The position numbers were made by a program, and so were the translations under genes. Below, piece after piece: positions 14,944-24,561 of a stretch of 64,000 nt of DNA (position 1 is its first letter; each line of letters starts with the position of its first letter). Where the stretch lies: the NCBI RefSeq assembly GCF_001005085.2, contig NZ_LBMU02000100.1:25888-89887 (forward strand). Reading direction: 5' to 3'. The DNA comes from Streptomyces humi (GTDB lineage Bacteria > Actinomycetota > Actinomycetes > Streptomycetales > Streptomycetaceae). The notes beneath the pieces were generated by a model. It searched no databases. It saw nothing but the letters and a program-made list of their open reading frames with translations, and had not been told where the DNA came from.

Positions 14944-17328
14944 TCAGCCTTCCTGGCCCGACGGCTTTCGCAGGGTCGGGCGGACCGCCCTCGCTCGCTC
15001 CCGCAGCCCTGCCCACCCTGCCGACGCCGCCCACAGCACGCGTACGGCCGACCGGGGAGCGAACAGCGCCCTGAGGCGGGACGGGACGCCGGCCGAGTCG
15101 CTGAACGCGGCCGTCACCCTGCGGACGTCGTCCGCGAGCCCGGCCGCGGGCCGCGGCCGCGGCGCGTACAGCACCTGCTCCACCGCGTCCGCAACCCGGT
15201 GCACCGAGGCCTCCGCGTCCGGATCGAGACGGCCGAGCAGGACGATCCGGGCGGCCGTGCCGCGCGGGGTCTGCGAGTCGTCCGGCGGGATGCCGAAGTC
15301 CCAGACGGTGTCGGTCAGTTCCTGCCAGACGGCCAGGGTGTGCGCCGCCACGCCCCCGGGAGTCCGGTCATGGGCCCCGAGCCGCCGGGCACGCACCCGC
15401 TTGCGGTACAGCATCGGCGACAGCGGCACCACCGGCACGGCGAGCCCGGCCAGTGCCCACAGCGCCAGCTGCCACCAAGGCGGCCCGCCGTCGCTCTGCT
15501 GCACCGTGCCCACCGCCGACGGGCTCTCACAGATGCCCTGCTTGCGCAGCTGGGGCGTGCAGCCCGCGCTCTCCGACGCCGAGGCGGACGGCGCCGTCGA
15601 CGTGTTCGTGGAAGGCAGCGCCTCGTTCGGCACCGACGAGCCCGGAGTGTCCGACACGGTGTACGACGGCGCCGTGCCGCGGGTCGGGGTCGGCTCGAAG
15701 CGGGTCCAGCCCACGCCCTCGAAGTACAGCTCCGGCCAGGCGTGCGCGTCCTTCAGCCCCACCGACACCGACCCGTCCGCCTGCGGGGTGCCGGGCGCGA
15801 AGCCCACCGCGACCCGGGCCGGGATGCCCAGCGTCCGCGCCATCGCCGCCATGGCGAAGGAGAAGTGCACGCAGAAGCCGCGCTTCTGCTTCAGGAAGTT
15901 CGCGATGGCGCCCTCGCCGCGGCCCACCGCCACCTGGGTGTCGTACTGGAAGCCGCCGGTCACCGCGAAGTAGTCCTGGAGCTTGACCGCCTGCTCGTAG
16001 TGGCTGGACGAGCCCGCGGTGACCTGCCTGGCCGTGCGCGCCACCACGGACGGCAGCGAGGAGGGCACCTTGGTGTACTCCTTCCGCAGCGCCGCCGCCG
16101 GCTCCGGCGCCGAGGCCAGCTGCTCCGCCGTCGGCTGCACGTCCAGGCTGGTGACCTGGTAGGTCTCACCGCGGGTGTTCTGCCCGTGGTCGCCGACGAG
16201 GGTCATGCCGACCGGCTCGTAGCGCCAGGTGCCGGCCACCCGCACCCCGCTCGGCGGGTACGGCATCGGCAGCCAGTCCTGGGCGTACCAGTCGGCGGCC
16301 GAGATCGTCGTCCGCACCGTCGCGCGCTTGACGTCGCCGCTCAGGCCGGCCGGGGTGGGGAACTTGCCCGGCACCCCGGTGATGTGCCGCTGGGCCGGCT
16401 TCCAGGTGGTGCCGTCGAAGTCGTCCAGTGACACGATCCGCAGGTACATGTCGGTGGGGTCGTCGCTGTTGGTGCGGACGGACAGCACCTGGCGGTCCTC
16501 GTCCACGTTGAGGCTGTCCCGCAGCGACACCAGCGGGTTGACCGCGGAGATCGTGCCGCCGTTCCCGCTGCCCACGCCGACCCCGGCCCCGGTGCCGTCC
16601 AGCAGGCCGCCCTCGATCGAGGGCATCGCGAGCGGCACGAACAGGGCGACGCCCAGCACGGCGAAGCCGATCCGGCGTCCGGTGCGCACCGGGGCGACCG
16701 CACCGAGCTCCGGGCCGCCCGGCGAACGCGAGACGCCTCCGAACACCCGGCCCCACTGGGAGAGCCGGTCCCGGCCCTCGGCGAGCAGCAGCATCAGGTA
16801 GCCGGCCGCCGCCACCAGGAACCACAGCCAGTCGTACGGCCCGTCGGACAGACCGGCGGCCACCGAGTACAGCGCGAGCAGCGGCAGCCCGGCCGGGGCC
16901 GCGCTGCGGAAGGTCACCGCCAGGGTGTCCACGATCAGCCCGACGATCAGCACCCCGCCGACCACCATGAGCCGGATGCCGTCCGAGAGCGGCGCGGGTA
17001 TCGCGTACCGGCTGACGTCCTCGGAGCCCTGCTGGAGCAGGTCGGCGAAGTACCGGAAGGTGCCGGGGCCGGGGATCAGGCCGAGGACGGCGTGGCTCCG
17101 GGCGAAGACCAGGGTCAGGGTCAGCAGGGAGACCAGGGCCTGTGCGGCCACGGTCAGCGGCCGGGCCAGCGGGACCCGCCGGGCGGCGGCGCCCACGCCC
17201 GTCTGGATCACGACCAGGAACGCCGCCTGGAGCAGCCAGGTCCGCGGGGAGACCAGGGGCAGCAGGGCGCAGGACGCCATCAGGGTCGCCGCGGCCGCGG
17301 TGAGGGCCAGCCGGGCCCGTCCGCTCAT
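14944..17328 (-). CDS. Transglutaminase-like membrane protein (TgpA type)
   Basis: 794 residues. The N-terminal 260 residues hold about seven membrane helices. The extracytoplasmic transglutaminase-like domain has Cys486 in RGFCVHFSFAMAAMARTLGIP and His529 in DAHAWPELYFEG, the expected Cys/His pair. One more helix (LALWALAGLAVPVVPLSPML) and a cytoplasmic tail follow. The ATG overlaps the DUF58 stop by 1 nt (TGATG). MoxR/DUF58/transglutaminase clusters are widespread; their molecular role is poorly defined and is usually linked to assembly or modification of envelope proteins. Confidence 0.88.
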   Translation of the reverse strand: MSGRARLALTAAAATLMASCALLPLVSPRTWLLQAAFLVVIQTGVGAAARRVPLARPLTVAAQALVSLLTLTLVFARSHAVLGLIPGPGTFRYFADLLQQGSEDVSRYAIPAPLSDGIRLMVVGGVLIVGLIVDTLAVTFRSAAPAGLPLLALYSVAAGLSDGPYDWLWFLVAAAGYLMLLLAEGRDRLSQWGRVFGGVSRSPGGPELGAVAPVRTGRRIGFAVLGVALFVPLAMPSIEGGLLDGTGAGVGVGSGNGGTISAVNPLVSLRDSLNVDEDRQVLSVRTNSDDPTDMYLRIVSLDDFDGTTWKPAQRHITGVPGKFPTPAGLSGDVKRATVRTTISAADWYAQDWLPMPYPPSGVRVAGTWRYEPVGMTLVGDHGQNTRGETYQVTSLDVQPTAEQLASAPEPAAALRKEYTKVPSSLPSVVARTARQVTAGSSSHYEQAVKLQDYFAVTGGFQYDTQVAVGRGEGAIANFLKQKRGFCVHFSFAMAAMARTLGIPARVAVGFAPGTPQADGSVSVGLKDAHAWPELYFEGVGWTRFEPTPTRGTAPSYTVSDTPGSSVPNEALPSTNTSTAPSASASESAGCTPQLRKQGICESPSAVGTVQQSDGGPPWWQLALWALAGLAVPVVPLSPMLYRKRVRARRLGAHDRTPGGVAAHTLAVWQELTDTVWDFGIPPDDSQTPRGTAARIVLLGRLDPDAEASVHRVADAVEQVLYAPRPRPAAGLADDVRRVTAAFSDSAGVPSRLRALFAPRSAVRVLWAASAGWAGLRERARAVRPTLRKPSGQEG

Positions 17329-18670
17329 CACCGTGCCTCCCCGCTGAGCGCGGCCGTCGAGGTGCGCTCCCGGTCGGCCTGCCGCCACAGCTCGGCGAGC
17401 GAGGCACCGCGCGGCACGCTGAGGGCCGTCCAGCCCGCCTCGCGCAGCATCCGCAGCCGCTCCTCGTGGGCGGCGCCCGGCGGCGGCGCGTCGGTGGGTT
17501 CGCGTACCCAGGTGTCCGGGTCCAGCACGAAGGCGACGGCACCGCCGCTGCGTCGGCGCATCTTCGCGGCCACCGCCGCCTGCTCCTCGTCGAGATCGCC
17601 CAGGAAGGCCATCAGCAGCCCCTCGTTCCCGCCGCGCAGCACGTCGTAGGCCCGGGACAGGCCCGCCCCGTCGGAGTGGTCGACCACGGCCAGGGTGTCC
17701 ATCATCAGCCCGGCCGCGTCCGCCGACTCCTGCGAGCCCGCGAAGCCGTCCGTGCCCTCGCCCGGCACCGAGCTGCCGGTGTCGGTCAACAGCCGCACCG
17801 CGAAACCGCGTTCGAGCATGTGGACCAGGACCGAGGCGGCGCCGGACACCGCCCACTCGAAGGCCGAGTCCGGGCCCGCTCCCTCGTAGGCACCGCCCCG
17901 GGTGTCGAGGAGCACCGTGCAGCGGGCGCGCTGCGGCTGTTCCTCGCGGCGCACCATCAACTCGCCGTAGCGGGCGGTGGAACGCCAGTGCACCCGGCGC
18001 AGGTCGTCACCGTAGCGGTAACCGCGCGGGATCACGTCGTCCTCGCCGGCCAGGGCCAGCGAACGCTGCCGCCCGTCGCCGTACCCCTTCGCCTCGCCGC
18101 TGAGCCGGACCGGCGGCAGCGGCTCCACCTTCGGGATGACGGTGAGGGTGTCGAACGTGGAGAAGGACCGGGTCAGTTCGCACATCCCGAACGGGTCGGT
18201 CAGGCGCAGCTGGAGCGGGCCGAGGGGATAGCGGCCGCGCAGGTCCGAGCGGACCCGGTAGGAGACCTCGCGGCGGCCGCCCGGCTCCACCCGGTCCAGG
18301 ACGAACCGGGGACGCGGGCCGAGCACGTAGGGCACCCGGTCCTGGAGCATCAGCAGGCCGGTGGGCAGCCGCGAGACGTTGTCCATCCGCAGATGGACCC
18401 GGGCCTCGCTGCCGGCCGGCACCCGCGCGGGGGAGAGCCGGCGGCTGCCGGCCACCCGGTAGCGGGTGCGGTAGAGCACGGCCGCGCAGATCAGCGGCAG
18501 CACGGCGAGCAGCATCCCGACCCGGCGCAGATCGGCCTGGCCGAGGATGTACGCGCAGATCACCGCCGCGACCCCGGCCGCCAGGAAGGAGCGGCCACGG
18601 GTGGTGAGCCCGGCCAGCGCCGTGCGGAACCCGCCCGGCTCCCCGCGGTCGGCCTCCGCCGGGGCGCCCA

Positions 18671-18671
<1 letters not shown>
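17328..18671 (-). CDS. DUF58 domain protein
   Basis: 447 residues with two membrane helices near the N-terminus (FLAAGVAAVICAYILGQA, VGMLLAVLPLICAAVLY). An extracytoplasmic-like segment follows and then the DUF58 core, with YRYGDDLRRVHWRSTARYGELMVRREEQ. The C-terminal part resembles a von Willebrand A-like fold. The ATG overlaps the moxR stop (TGATG); a GTG one codon upstream is possible. It is the middle gene of a three-gene coupled operon with a MoxR ATPase and the transglutaminase. Confidence 0.9.
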
Positions 18672-19711
<1,040 letters not shown>

Positions 19712-20053
19712 CCGGCCCTCCTCGGCCCGTTATTGCCCGGGCCGGCGCTCCGTCTCGCATCTCCGGCCCACCCCGAATCACGGACACCACGCGTGAATGG
19801 TTCCGCGTGACGTCCCACACCGCATTCTTGCTGCCGTTACCGATTCGTGTCACTCGCCTGTGGACAACTGCCCGCACTATGTCGGTCTTACGGCCTTTCG
19901 ACCGGCGGTTCGACAGCGGGCCGACAGCTTTCGGAGGGACGTTCCGGGGTCTTCGGGAGGTTCAGGAGGACGGTGCGGACGGCCGGCGCGACGGGGGCGA
20001 TGCGGTCCCGTCGCGCCGCGGCGGCGCGGTTCCCCGGCGCCGCGCCGGGACGC
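19712..20053. other. Intergenic region between carbonic anhydrase and moxR
   Basis: 342 bp. Near 20053 it holds a hairpin terminator for the carbonic anhydrase (19984-20018) and a GCGCGGTTCCCCGGCGCC motif (about 20033-20050). The remaining part (19720-19920) is less GC-rich and probably contains the moxR promoter, but I see no convincing -35/-10 pair. No gene seen. Confidence 0.5.
19984..20018 (-). terminator. Hairpin terminator after carbonic anhydrase
   Basis: CGGCGCGACGGG pairs with CCCGTCGCGCCG over 12 bp with an 11-nt loop, 36 bp past the stop codon on the minus strand. Confidence 0.65.
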
Positions 20054-20623
20054 TCAGGCGGGGTCGACCTCGCGGAGCAGACCCGCGCGGACGTCGAAGA
20101 CGAAGCCGCGGACGTCGTCGGTGTGCAGCAGGAACGGCGAGGTGCGCACGCGCTGCATGGACTGCCGTACGTCCTGGTCGACGTCCCGGAAGGACTCCAC
20201 CGCCCACGCCGGCCGCTGGCCGACCTCCATCTCCAGCTCGGAGCGGAAGTCCTCGGTGAGGGCCTCCAGGCCGCAGTTGGTGTGGTGGATGAGCACGACG
20301 CTGCGGGTGCCGAGCTTGCGCTGGCTGATGGTGAGGGAACGGATCACGTCGTCGGTGACCACGCCGCCGGCGTTGCGGATGGTGTGGCAGTCGCCGAGTT
20401 GCAGGCCGAGGGCCTTGTGCAGGTCGAGGCGCGCGTCCATGCACGCCACCACGGCCACGTGCAGGACCGGCCGGGCGTCCATGCCGGGGTCGGTGAAGGC
20501 GTCGGCGTAGGTCCGGTTGGCGTCGACCAGGCGGTCCGTCACCGTGCCGCCGGTGGTTATGGCGCCTTCGGATCCAGTGGGAACTGCTGCGGAAGTCGTC
20601 ATAGTCACGACGTTACTGGTCAC
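20054..20623 (-). CDS. Beta-class carbonic anhydrase
   Basis: Up to 189 residues. Zinc and catalytic residues are in VACMDARLDLH (Cys, then the Asp-Arg dyad) and VLIHHTNCGLEAL (His and Cys), with IRNAGGVVTDDVIRSL between them, as in beta-carbonic anhydrases that interconvert CO2 and bicarbonate. Length fits the short actinobacterial form. The start is unsure: GTG 20623 has GGAGG upstream at a long spacing, while ATG 20602 lies 7 nt after TAACGT and could be leaderless. It is divergent from rsmH. Confidence 0.9.
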   Translation of the reverse strand: MTSNVVTMTTSAAVPTGSEGAITTGGTVTDRLVDANRTYADAFTDPGMDARPVLHVAVVACMDARLDLHKALGLQLGDCHTIRNAGGVVTDDVIRSLTISQRKLGTRSVVLIHHTNCGLEALTEDFRSELEMEVGQRPAWAVESFRDVDQDVRQSMQRVRTSPFLLHTDDVRGFVFDVRAGLLREVDPA

Positions 20624-20956
20624 GGGTGGTCACGGCCTCCTGTGAGAGGGGACAAAGAACGTCATCGTGGCTTGTTGTGAGCTACCCCACAGTGGGGGCA
20701 AACCGGGTCCGGGCGGGTGATCGAGCATCAATCGCCGCCCCTCGGGCATGCCGTACGCGCCGCGCAGGCCGGTTGATTGACCGGGCGACACGGTGGACTA
20801 AAGTGACGCGAAGCGGGAGGCGAGACTCTCCCCGCTGGTGACATCCCCCGGAGACCCCGGCACGGCGCCCGGGCCGTCTCCCCACGTGCGCGGCGCGCGT
20901 ACCGAGCGGGCGGGGACCCGGCGGTGCGTCCTCTGCGCCGGAACTGAGAGGCCCCC
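20624..20956. other. Divergent intergenic region upstream of the dcw cluster
   Basis: 333 bp. It contains the rsmH promoter (20777-20804) and a 150-bp untranslated leader rich in GC. No mraZ gene is present between the carbonic anhydrase and rsmH, unlike the dcw clusters of many bacteria. No other gene seen. Confidence 0.6.
20777..20804 (+). promoter_or_regulatory. Promoter of the dcw cluster
   Basis: TTGACC (20777-20782), 16-bp spacer, TAAAGT (20799-20804). This fits the principal sigma factor consensus. Transcription would start near 20811, giving a leader of about 145 nt before the rsmH TTG. Confidence 0.65.
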
Positions 20957-21913
20957 TTGAGTCAGAGTCGACACGTTCCCGTGATGCTCCAGCGGTGCCT
21001 GGACCTGCTGGCACCCGCGCTGGAGGCGCCGGGAAGCGTGGTCGTCGACTGCACCCTCGGCCTCGGCGGCCACAGCGAGGCGCTGCTGACCCGCTTCCCC
21101 GAGGCCCGCCTGGTCGCCCTGGACCGTGACACGGCGGCGCTGCGCCTGTCCGGAGAGCGGCTCGCCCGCTTCGGCGAGCGCGCCACCCTGGTGCACGCCG
21201 TCTACGACGAGCTCCCCGACGTACTGGACCGCCTCGGCATCGCGCGCGTGCAGGGCGTGCTGTTCGACCTCGGCGTCTCCTCCATGCAGCTAGACGAGGC
21301 CGGCCGCGGCTTCGCCTACGCCCAGGACGCGCCCCTGGACATGCGGATGGACCAGACGACCGGCATGAGCGCCGCCGAGGTCCTCAACACCTACCCGCCC
21401 GGTGACCTGGTCCGCATCCTCTATGCCTACGGCGAGGAGAAGCAGGCCAAGCGGATCGTGTCGGCGATCGTCCGGGAGCGTGAGAAGGAGCCGTTCAGCA
21501 ACAGCGCCCGGCTCGTCGAGCTGATCCGCGACGCGCTGCCGCAGGCCGCCAAGCGCACCGGCGGCAACCCGGCCAAGCGCACCTTCCAGGCACTGCGGAT
21601 CGAGGTCAACGGTGAACTGGCGGTCCTGGAACGGGCGATCCCGGCCGCCGTCAAGGCCCTCGCGGTCGGCGGACGGATCGCCGTGCTGTCGTACCACTCC
21701 CTCGAGGACCGGCTGGTCAAGCAGGTGTTCGCGGCCGGCGCCGCCTCCACCGCGCCGCCCGGGCTGCCGGTGGTGCCCGAGCAGTACCAGCCCCGGCTCA
21801 AGCTGCTCACGCGCGGTGCCGAACTTCCCACCGAGGAAGAGGTCGCCGAGAACCGCCGGGCCGCGCCCGCGCGTCTTCGTGGCGCCCAGCGCATCAGGGA
21901 GTCCATTGAATGA
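20957..21913 (+). CDS. rsmH: 16S rRNA (cytosine-N4)-methyltransferase RsmH
   Basis: 318 residues of the MraW/RsmH family, which methylates C1402 of 16S rRNA. Motifs are HVPVMLQRCLDLL, the SAM site VVDCTLGLGGHSEALL, GVLFDLGVSSMQLDEAGRGFAY, PLDMRMDQ, and the C-terminal RTFQALRIEVNGEL with VLSYHSLEDRLVKQVF. The start is a TTG at 20957 with GAGAGG upstream; this rare start fits the sequence N-terminus (MSQSRHVPVML). It opens the dcw cluster, 42 bp before ftsL. Confidence 0.95.
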   Translation: MSQSRHVPVMLQRCLDLLAPALEAPGSVVVDCTLGLGGHSEALLTRFPEARLVALDRDTAALRLSGERLARFGERATLVHAVYDELPDVLDRLGIARVQGVLFDLGVSSMQLDEAGRGFAYAQDAPLDMRMDQTTGMSAAEVLNTYPPGDLVRILYAYGEEKQAKRIVSAIVREREKEPFSNSARLVELIRDALPQAAKRTGGNPAKRTFQALRIEVNGELAVLERAIPAAVKALAVGGRIAVLSYHSLEDRLVKQVFAAGAASTAPPGLPVVPEQYQPRLKLLTRGAELPTEEEVAENRRAAPARLRGAQRIRESIE

Positions 21914-21955
21914 GCGGCGTGAGCGAGCGGGACGTCCGGACCCTCCGGAGGACAC

Positions 21956-22534
21956 GTGAGTAGGAAACCCGAGCTGAAGGGGCGGGCCGCCCGTCTCGCC
22001 CGGCTCTTTCCGGCCGGCCGGGGCAACCAGGCCGCCCGCACCCCGTTCGTGCTGCTCGTCGTCCTGCTCCTCGGCGGCGGTCTGATCGGTCTGCTGGTGC
22101 TGAACTCGGCGCTCAGCGAGGGCTCGTTCAAACTCGACGACCTCCAGAAGCAGACCAAGAACCTCACCGACGAGGAACAGGCCCTCCAGCGGGACATCGA
22201 CGCCTACTCGGCCCCCGACGCGCTCCAGCGCCGGGCCCGCGAGCTCGGCATGGTGCCCGGCGGCGACCCGGTCTTCCTGGACCCGGACGGCACGGTGAAG
22301 GGCGTCCCGAGTCCCGCCGCCCTGCTCGGGGCCACGGCGGACGGCACCCGGCCGCTCGCCCCCGAGGCCCTCCGCGTGCCGTCCGCCGCCGGCCCGTCAC
22401 AGACCCCGGGGGCCTCTGTGGGCACACCGACGGACACGCCGACGGAGACGCCGACGGACACCGCCTCCGTGCCGTTGACGGACACCGCCGCCCCCACGCC
22501 CGTGACCCCCCCGACCCCGACCCCCGGCAGGTGA
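21956..22534 (+). CDS. ftsL: Cell division protein FtsL-like
   Basis: 192 residues with one membrane helix (TPFVLLVVLLLGGGLIGLLVL, about 30-50) and then a short coiled-coil (LDDLQKQTKNLTDEEQALQRDIDAY) ending at RRARELGMVPGG, the DivIC/FtsL pattern. The C-terminal 60 residues are Pro/Thr-rich with TPTDTPTETPTDT repeats. Its position between rsmH and ftsI is the standard ftsL site. It is expected to form a divisome subcomplex with DivIC and FtsQ. GTG start after GGAGG. The stop overlaps the ftsI GTG by 4 nt. Confidence 0.88.
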   Translation: MSRKPELKGRAARLARLFPAGRGNQAARTPFVLLVVLLLGGGLIGLLVLNSALSEGSFKLDDLQKQTKNLTDEEQALQRDIDAYSAPDALQRRARELGMVPGGDPVFLDPDGTVKGVPSPAALLGATADGTRPLAPEALRVPSAAGPSQTPGASVGTPTDTPTETPTDTASVPLTDTAAPTPVTPPTPTPGR

Positions 22535-24519
22535 CGGAAGTGTCCGACAGGGAACCGCGCCGCCGTGTGCCCGGCCCCGCCAAGCCGCCCCGCCCCCGGG
22601 ACCCCCGCGATCCCCGGGGCGCCGTCCGCCGGCAGCCCGGACCCGGTGCCCGCCCGGTGCGCCGCCCGAGCGCGTCCCGTGCCCCGGCCCAGCCCCCGCT
22701 GCGCCTCGGCAGCCCCCGGCCGCGGCTGCGCATGGTCGGCCTCGCCCTCACCCTCGTACTGCTCGTCTTCGTCGGCCGTCTGCTCCAGGTGCAGGCCGTC
22801 GACGCCAGCGCCTACGCGGCCAAGGCCGAGCTGAACCGCTACGTGGTGCACACCCTGACCGCCGAGCGCGGCGGGATCACCGACCGCAACGGCGTGGCCC
22901 TCGCGATCAGCGAGGACGCGTACGACATCACCGCCGACCCGACGATGTTCACCAGCAAGCAGCTCAAGGTGGACGACGGCCCCGAGCAGGCCGCCGCGCT
23001 GCTCGCCCCGATCCTCGGCAAGACCCAGGCCGACCTGGTCAAGCTGCTCCGGCCGGAGAACAGGGAGCTGCGCTACGTCCGGCTCGCCACCCGGCAGACC
23101 CCGCAGGTCTGGAAGCAGATCAAGGACCTGAAGGCCGCGCTCACCACCAAGGCCGGGACCGACAACAACACCGTCAACGTGCTGGCCGGCGTCTTCGCCG
23201 ACCCCAGCAGCCAGCGGGTGTACCCGAACGGCGACCTGGCCGCCGGGATACTGGGCTGGGTCAACGCCGACGGCAAGGGCGGCGGCGGTATCGAGCAGCA
23301 GCTCGACAAGGAGCTCTCCGGCAAGGACGGCAAGATCCGCTACGCCCAGTCCGGCGGCCGCGAGGTGCCCACCGTGGCGTCCACCGAGACGCCCGCGGTG
23401 CCCGGTACCGACGTGGAGCTCACCATCGACCGTGACATCCAGTGGGCCGCCCAGAACGCCATCACCGAGCAGGTCAAGAAGTCCAAGGCGGACCGCGGCT
23501 ACGTGGTCGTCCAGGACACCCGGACCGGTCAGATCCTGGCCATGGCCGACTCGCCCGGCTTCGACCCGAACGACCTGTCGACGGCGGACGCCGAGGCGAT
23601 GGGCAACGCGGCCCTCCAGGACGCCTACGAGCCCGGCTCCACCGCCAAGGTCATGTCGGTGGCGGCCGTCCTGGAACGGAACGCCGCGACCCCCCTCACC
23701 CACGTGGTGGTGCCCAACCGGCTGCACCGCGGCGACCGGCTCTTCAAGGACGACGTCGACCACGCCACCTGGTACCTCACGCTCAACGGCGTGCTCGCCA
23801 AGTCCAGCAACATCGGCACCATCCTCGCCGCCGGCCAGCTCGGCAAGACCCAGGAACAGGCCAACCAGGTCCTCTACTCGTACCTGCGCAAGTTCGGCAT
23901 CGGCAGCTACTCCGGGCTCGGCTTCCCCGGCGAGACCAAGGGCATCCTGGCCGCCCCGGACAAGTGGTCGACCTCGCAGCAGTACACGATCCCTTTCGGC
24001 CAGGGCTTCTCCATCAACGCCATGCAGGCGGCCTCCGTCTACTCGACGATCGCCAACGGCGGGGTCCGCGTCGACCCGACCCTGATCCGTGGCACGAAGG
24101 GCGCCGACGGCCGCTTCACCCCGGCCGCCCAGCCCAGGAAGTCCCGCGTGGTCAGCGCGAAGACCGCAACGACCCTGGCCGGGATGCTGGAGTCGGTCGT
24201 CGACGACGAGCAGGGCACCGGCGCCAAGGCGGCCATCCCCGGCTACAACGTCGCCGGCAAGACCGGCACCGCCAACCGAGTGGATCCGGCCACCGGCAGG
24301 TACCGCGGCTACACCTCGTCCTTCGCCGGGTTCGCCCCCGCGGACAAGCCCCGCATCACCGTGTACTGCGCCATCCAGAACGCCACCGCCGGCAGCTACT
24401 TCGGCGGCCAGATCTGCGGCCCGATCTACAAGCAGGTGATGGAGTTCGCCCTCAAGACCCTCCAGATCCCGCCCACCGGCGCCAAGGCGGCGAACCTGCC
24501 CGTCGACTACAAGCCCTGA
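22531..24519 (+). CDS. ftsI: Penicillin-binding protein 3 / septal transpeptidase FtsI
   Basis: 662 residues. The N-terminus is a Pro/Arg-rich cytoplasmic part and one membrane anchor (MVGLALTLVLLVFVGRLLQV). A pedestal domain with GGITDRNGVALA and the class B transpeptidase domain follow. Catalytic motifs are S370-x-x-K373 (GSTAK), S425-S-N (KSSNIG) and K577-T-G (GKTGTAN). It cross-links septal peptidoglycan with FtsW. The GTG overlaps the ftsL stop (GTGA); a second GTG at 22540 is possible. No PASTA domains are seen. Confidence 0.95.
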   Translation: MTEVSDREPRRRVPGPAKPPRPRDPRDPRGAVRRQPGPGARPVRRPSASRAPAQPPLRLGSPRPRLRMVGLALTLVLLVFVGRLLQVQAVDASAYAAKAELNRYVVHTLTAERGGITDRNGVALAISEDAYDITADPTMFTSKQLKVDDGPEQAAALLAPILGKTQADLVKLLRPENRELRYVRLATRQTPQVWKQIKDLKAALTTKAGTDNNTVNVLAGVFADPSSQRVYPNGDLAAGILGWVNADGKGGGGIEQQLDKELSGKDGKIRYAQSGGREVPTVASTETPAVPGTDVELTIDRDIQWAAQNAITEQVKKSKADRGYVVVQDTRTGQILAMADSPGFDPNDLSTADAEAMGNAALQDAYEPGSTAKVMSVAAVLERNAATPLTHVVVPNRLHRGDRLFKDDVDHATWYLTLNGVLAKSSNIGTILAAGQLGKTQEQANQVLYSYLRKFGIGSYSGLGFPGETKGILAAPDKWSTSQQYTIPFGQGFSINAMQAASVYSTIANGGVRVDPTLIRGTKGADGRFTPAAQPRKSRVVSAKTATTLAGMLESVVDDEQGTGAKAAIPGYNVAGKTGTANRVDPATGRYRGYTSSFAGFAPADKPRITVYCAIQNATAGSYFGGQICGPIYKQVMEFALKTLQIPPTGAKAANLPVDYKP

Positions 24520-24561
24520 TCAGCGCCGCAGCACCGCGCACAGACCACCAGGAACGAGCCC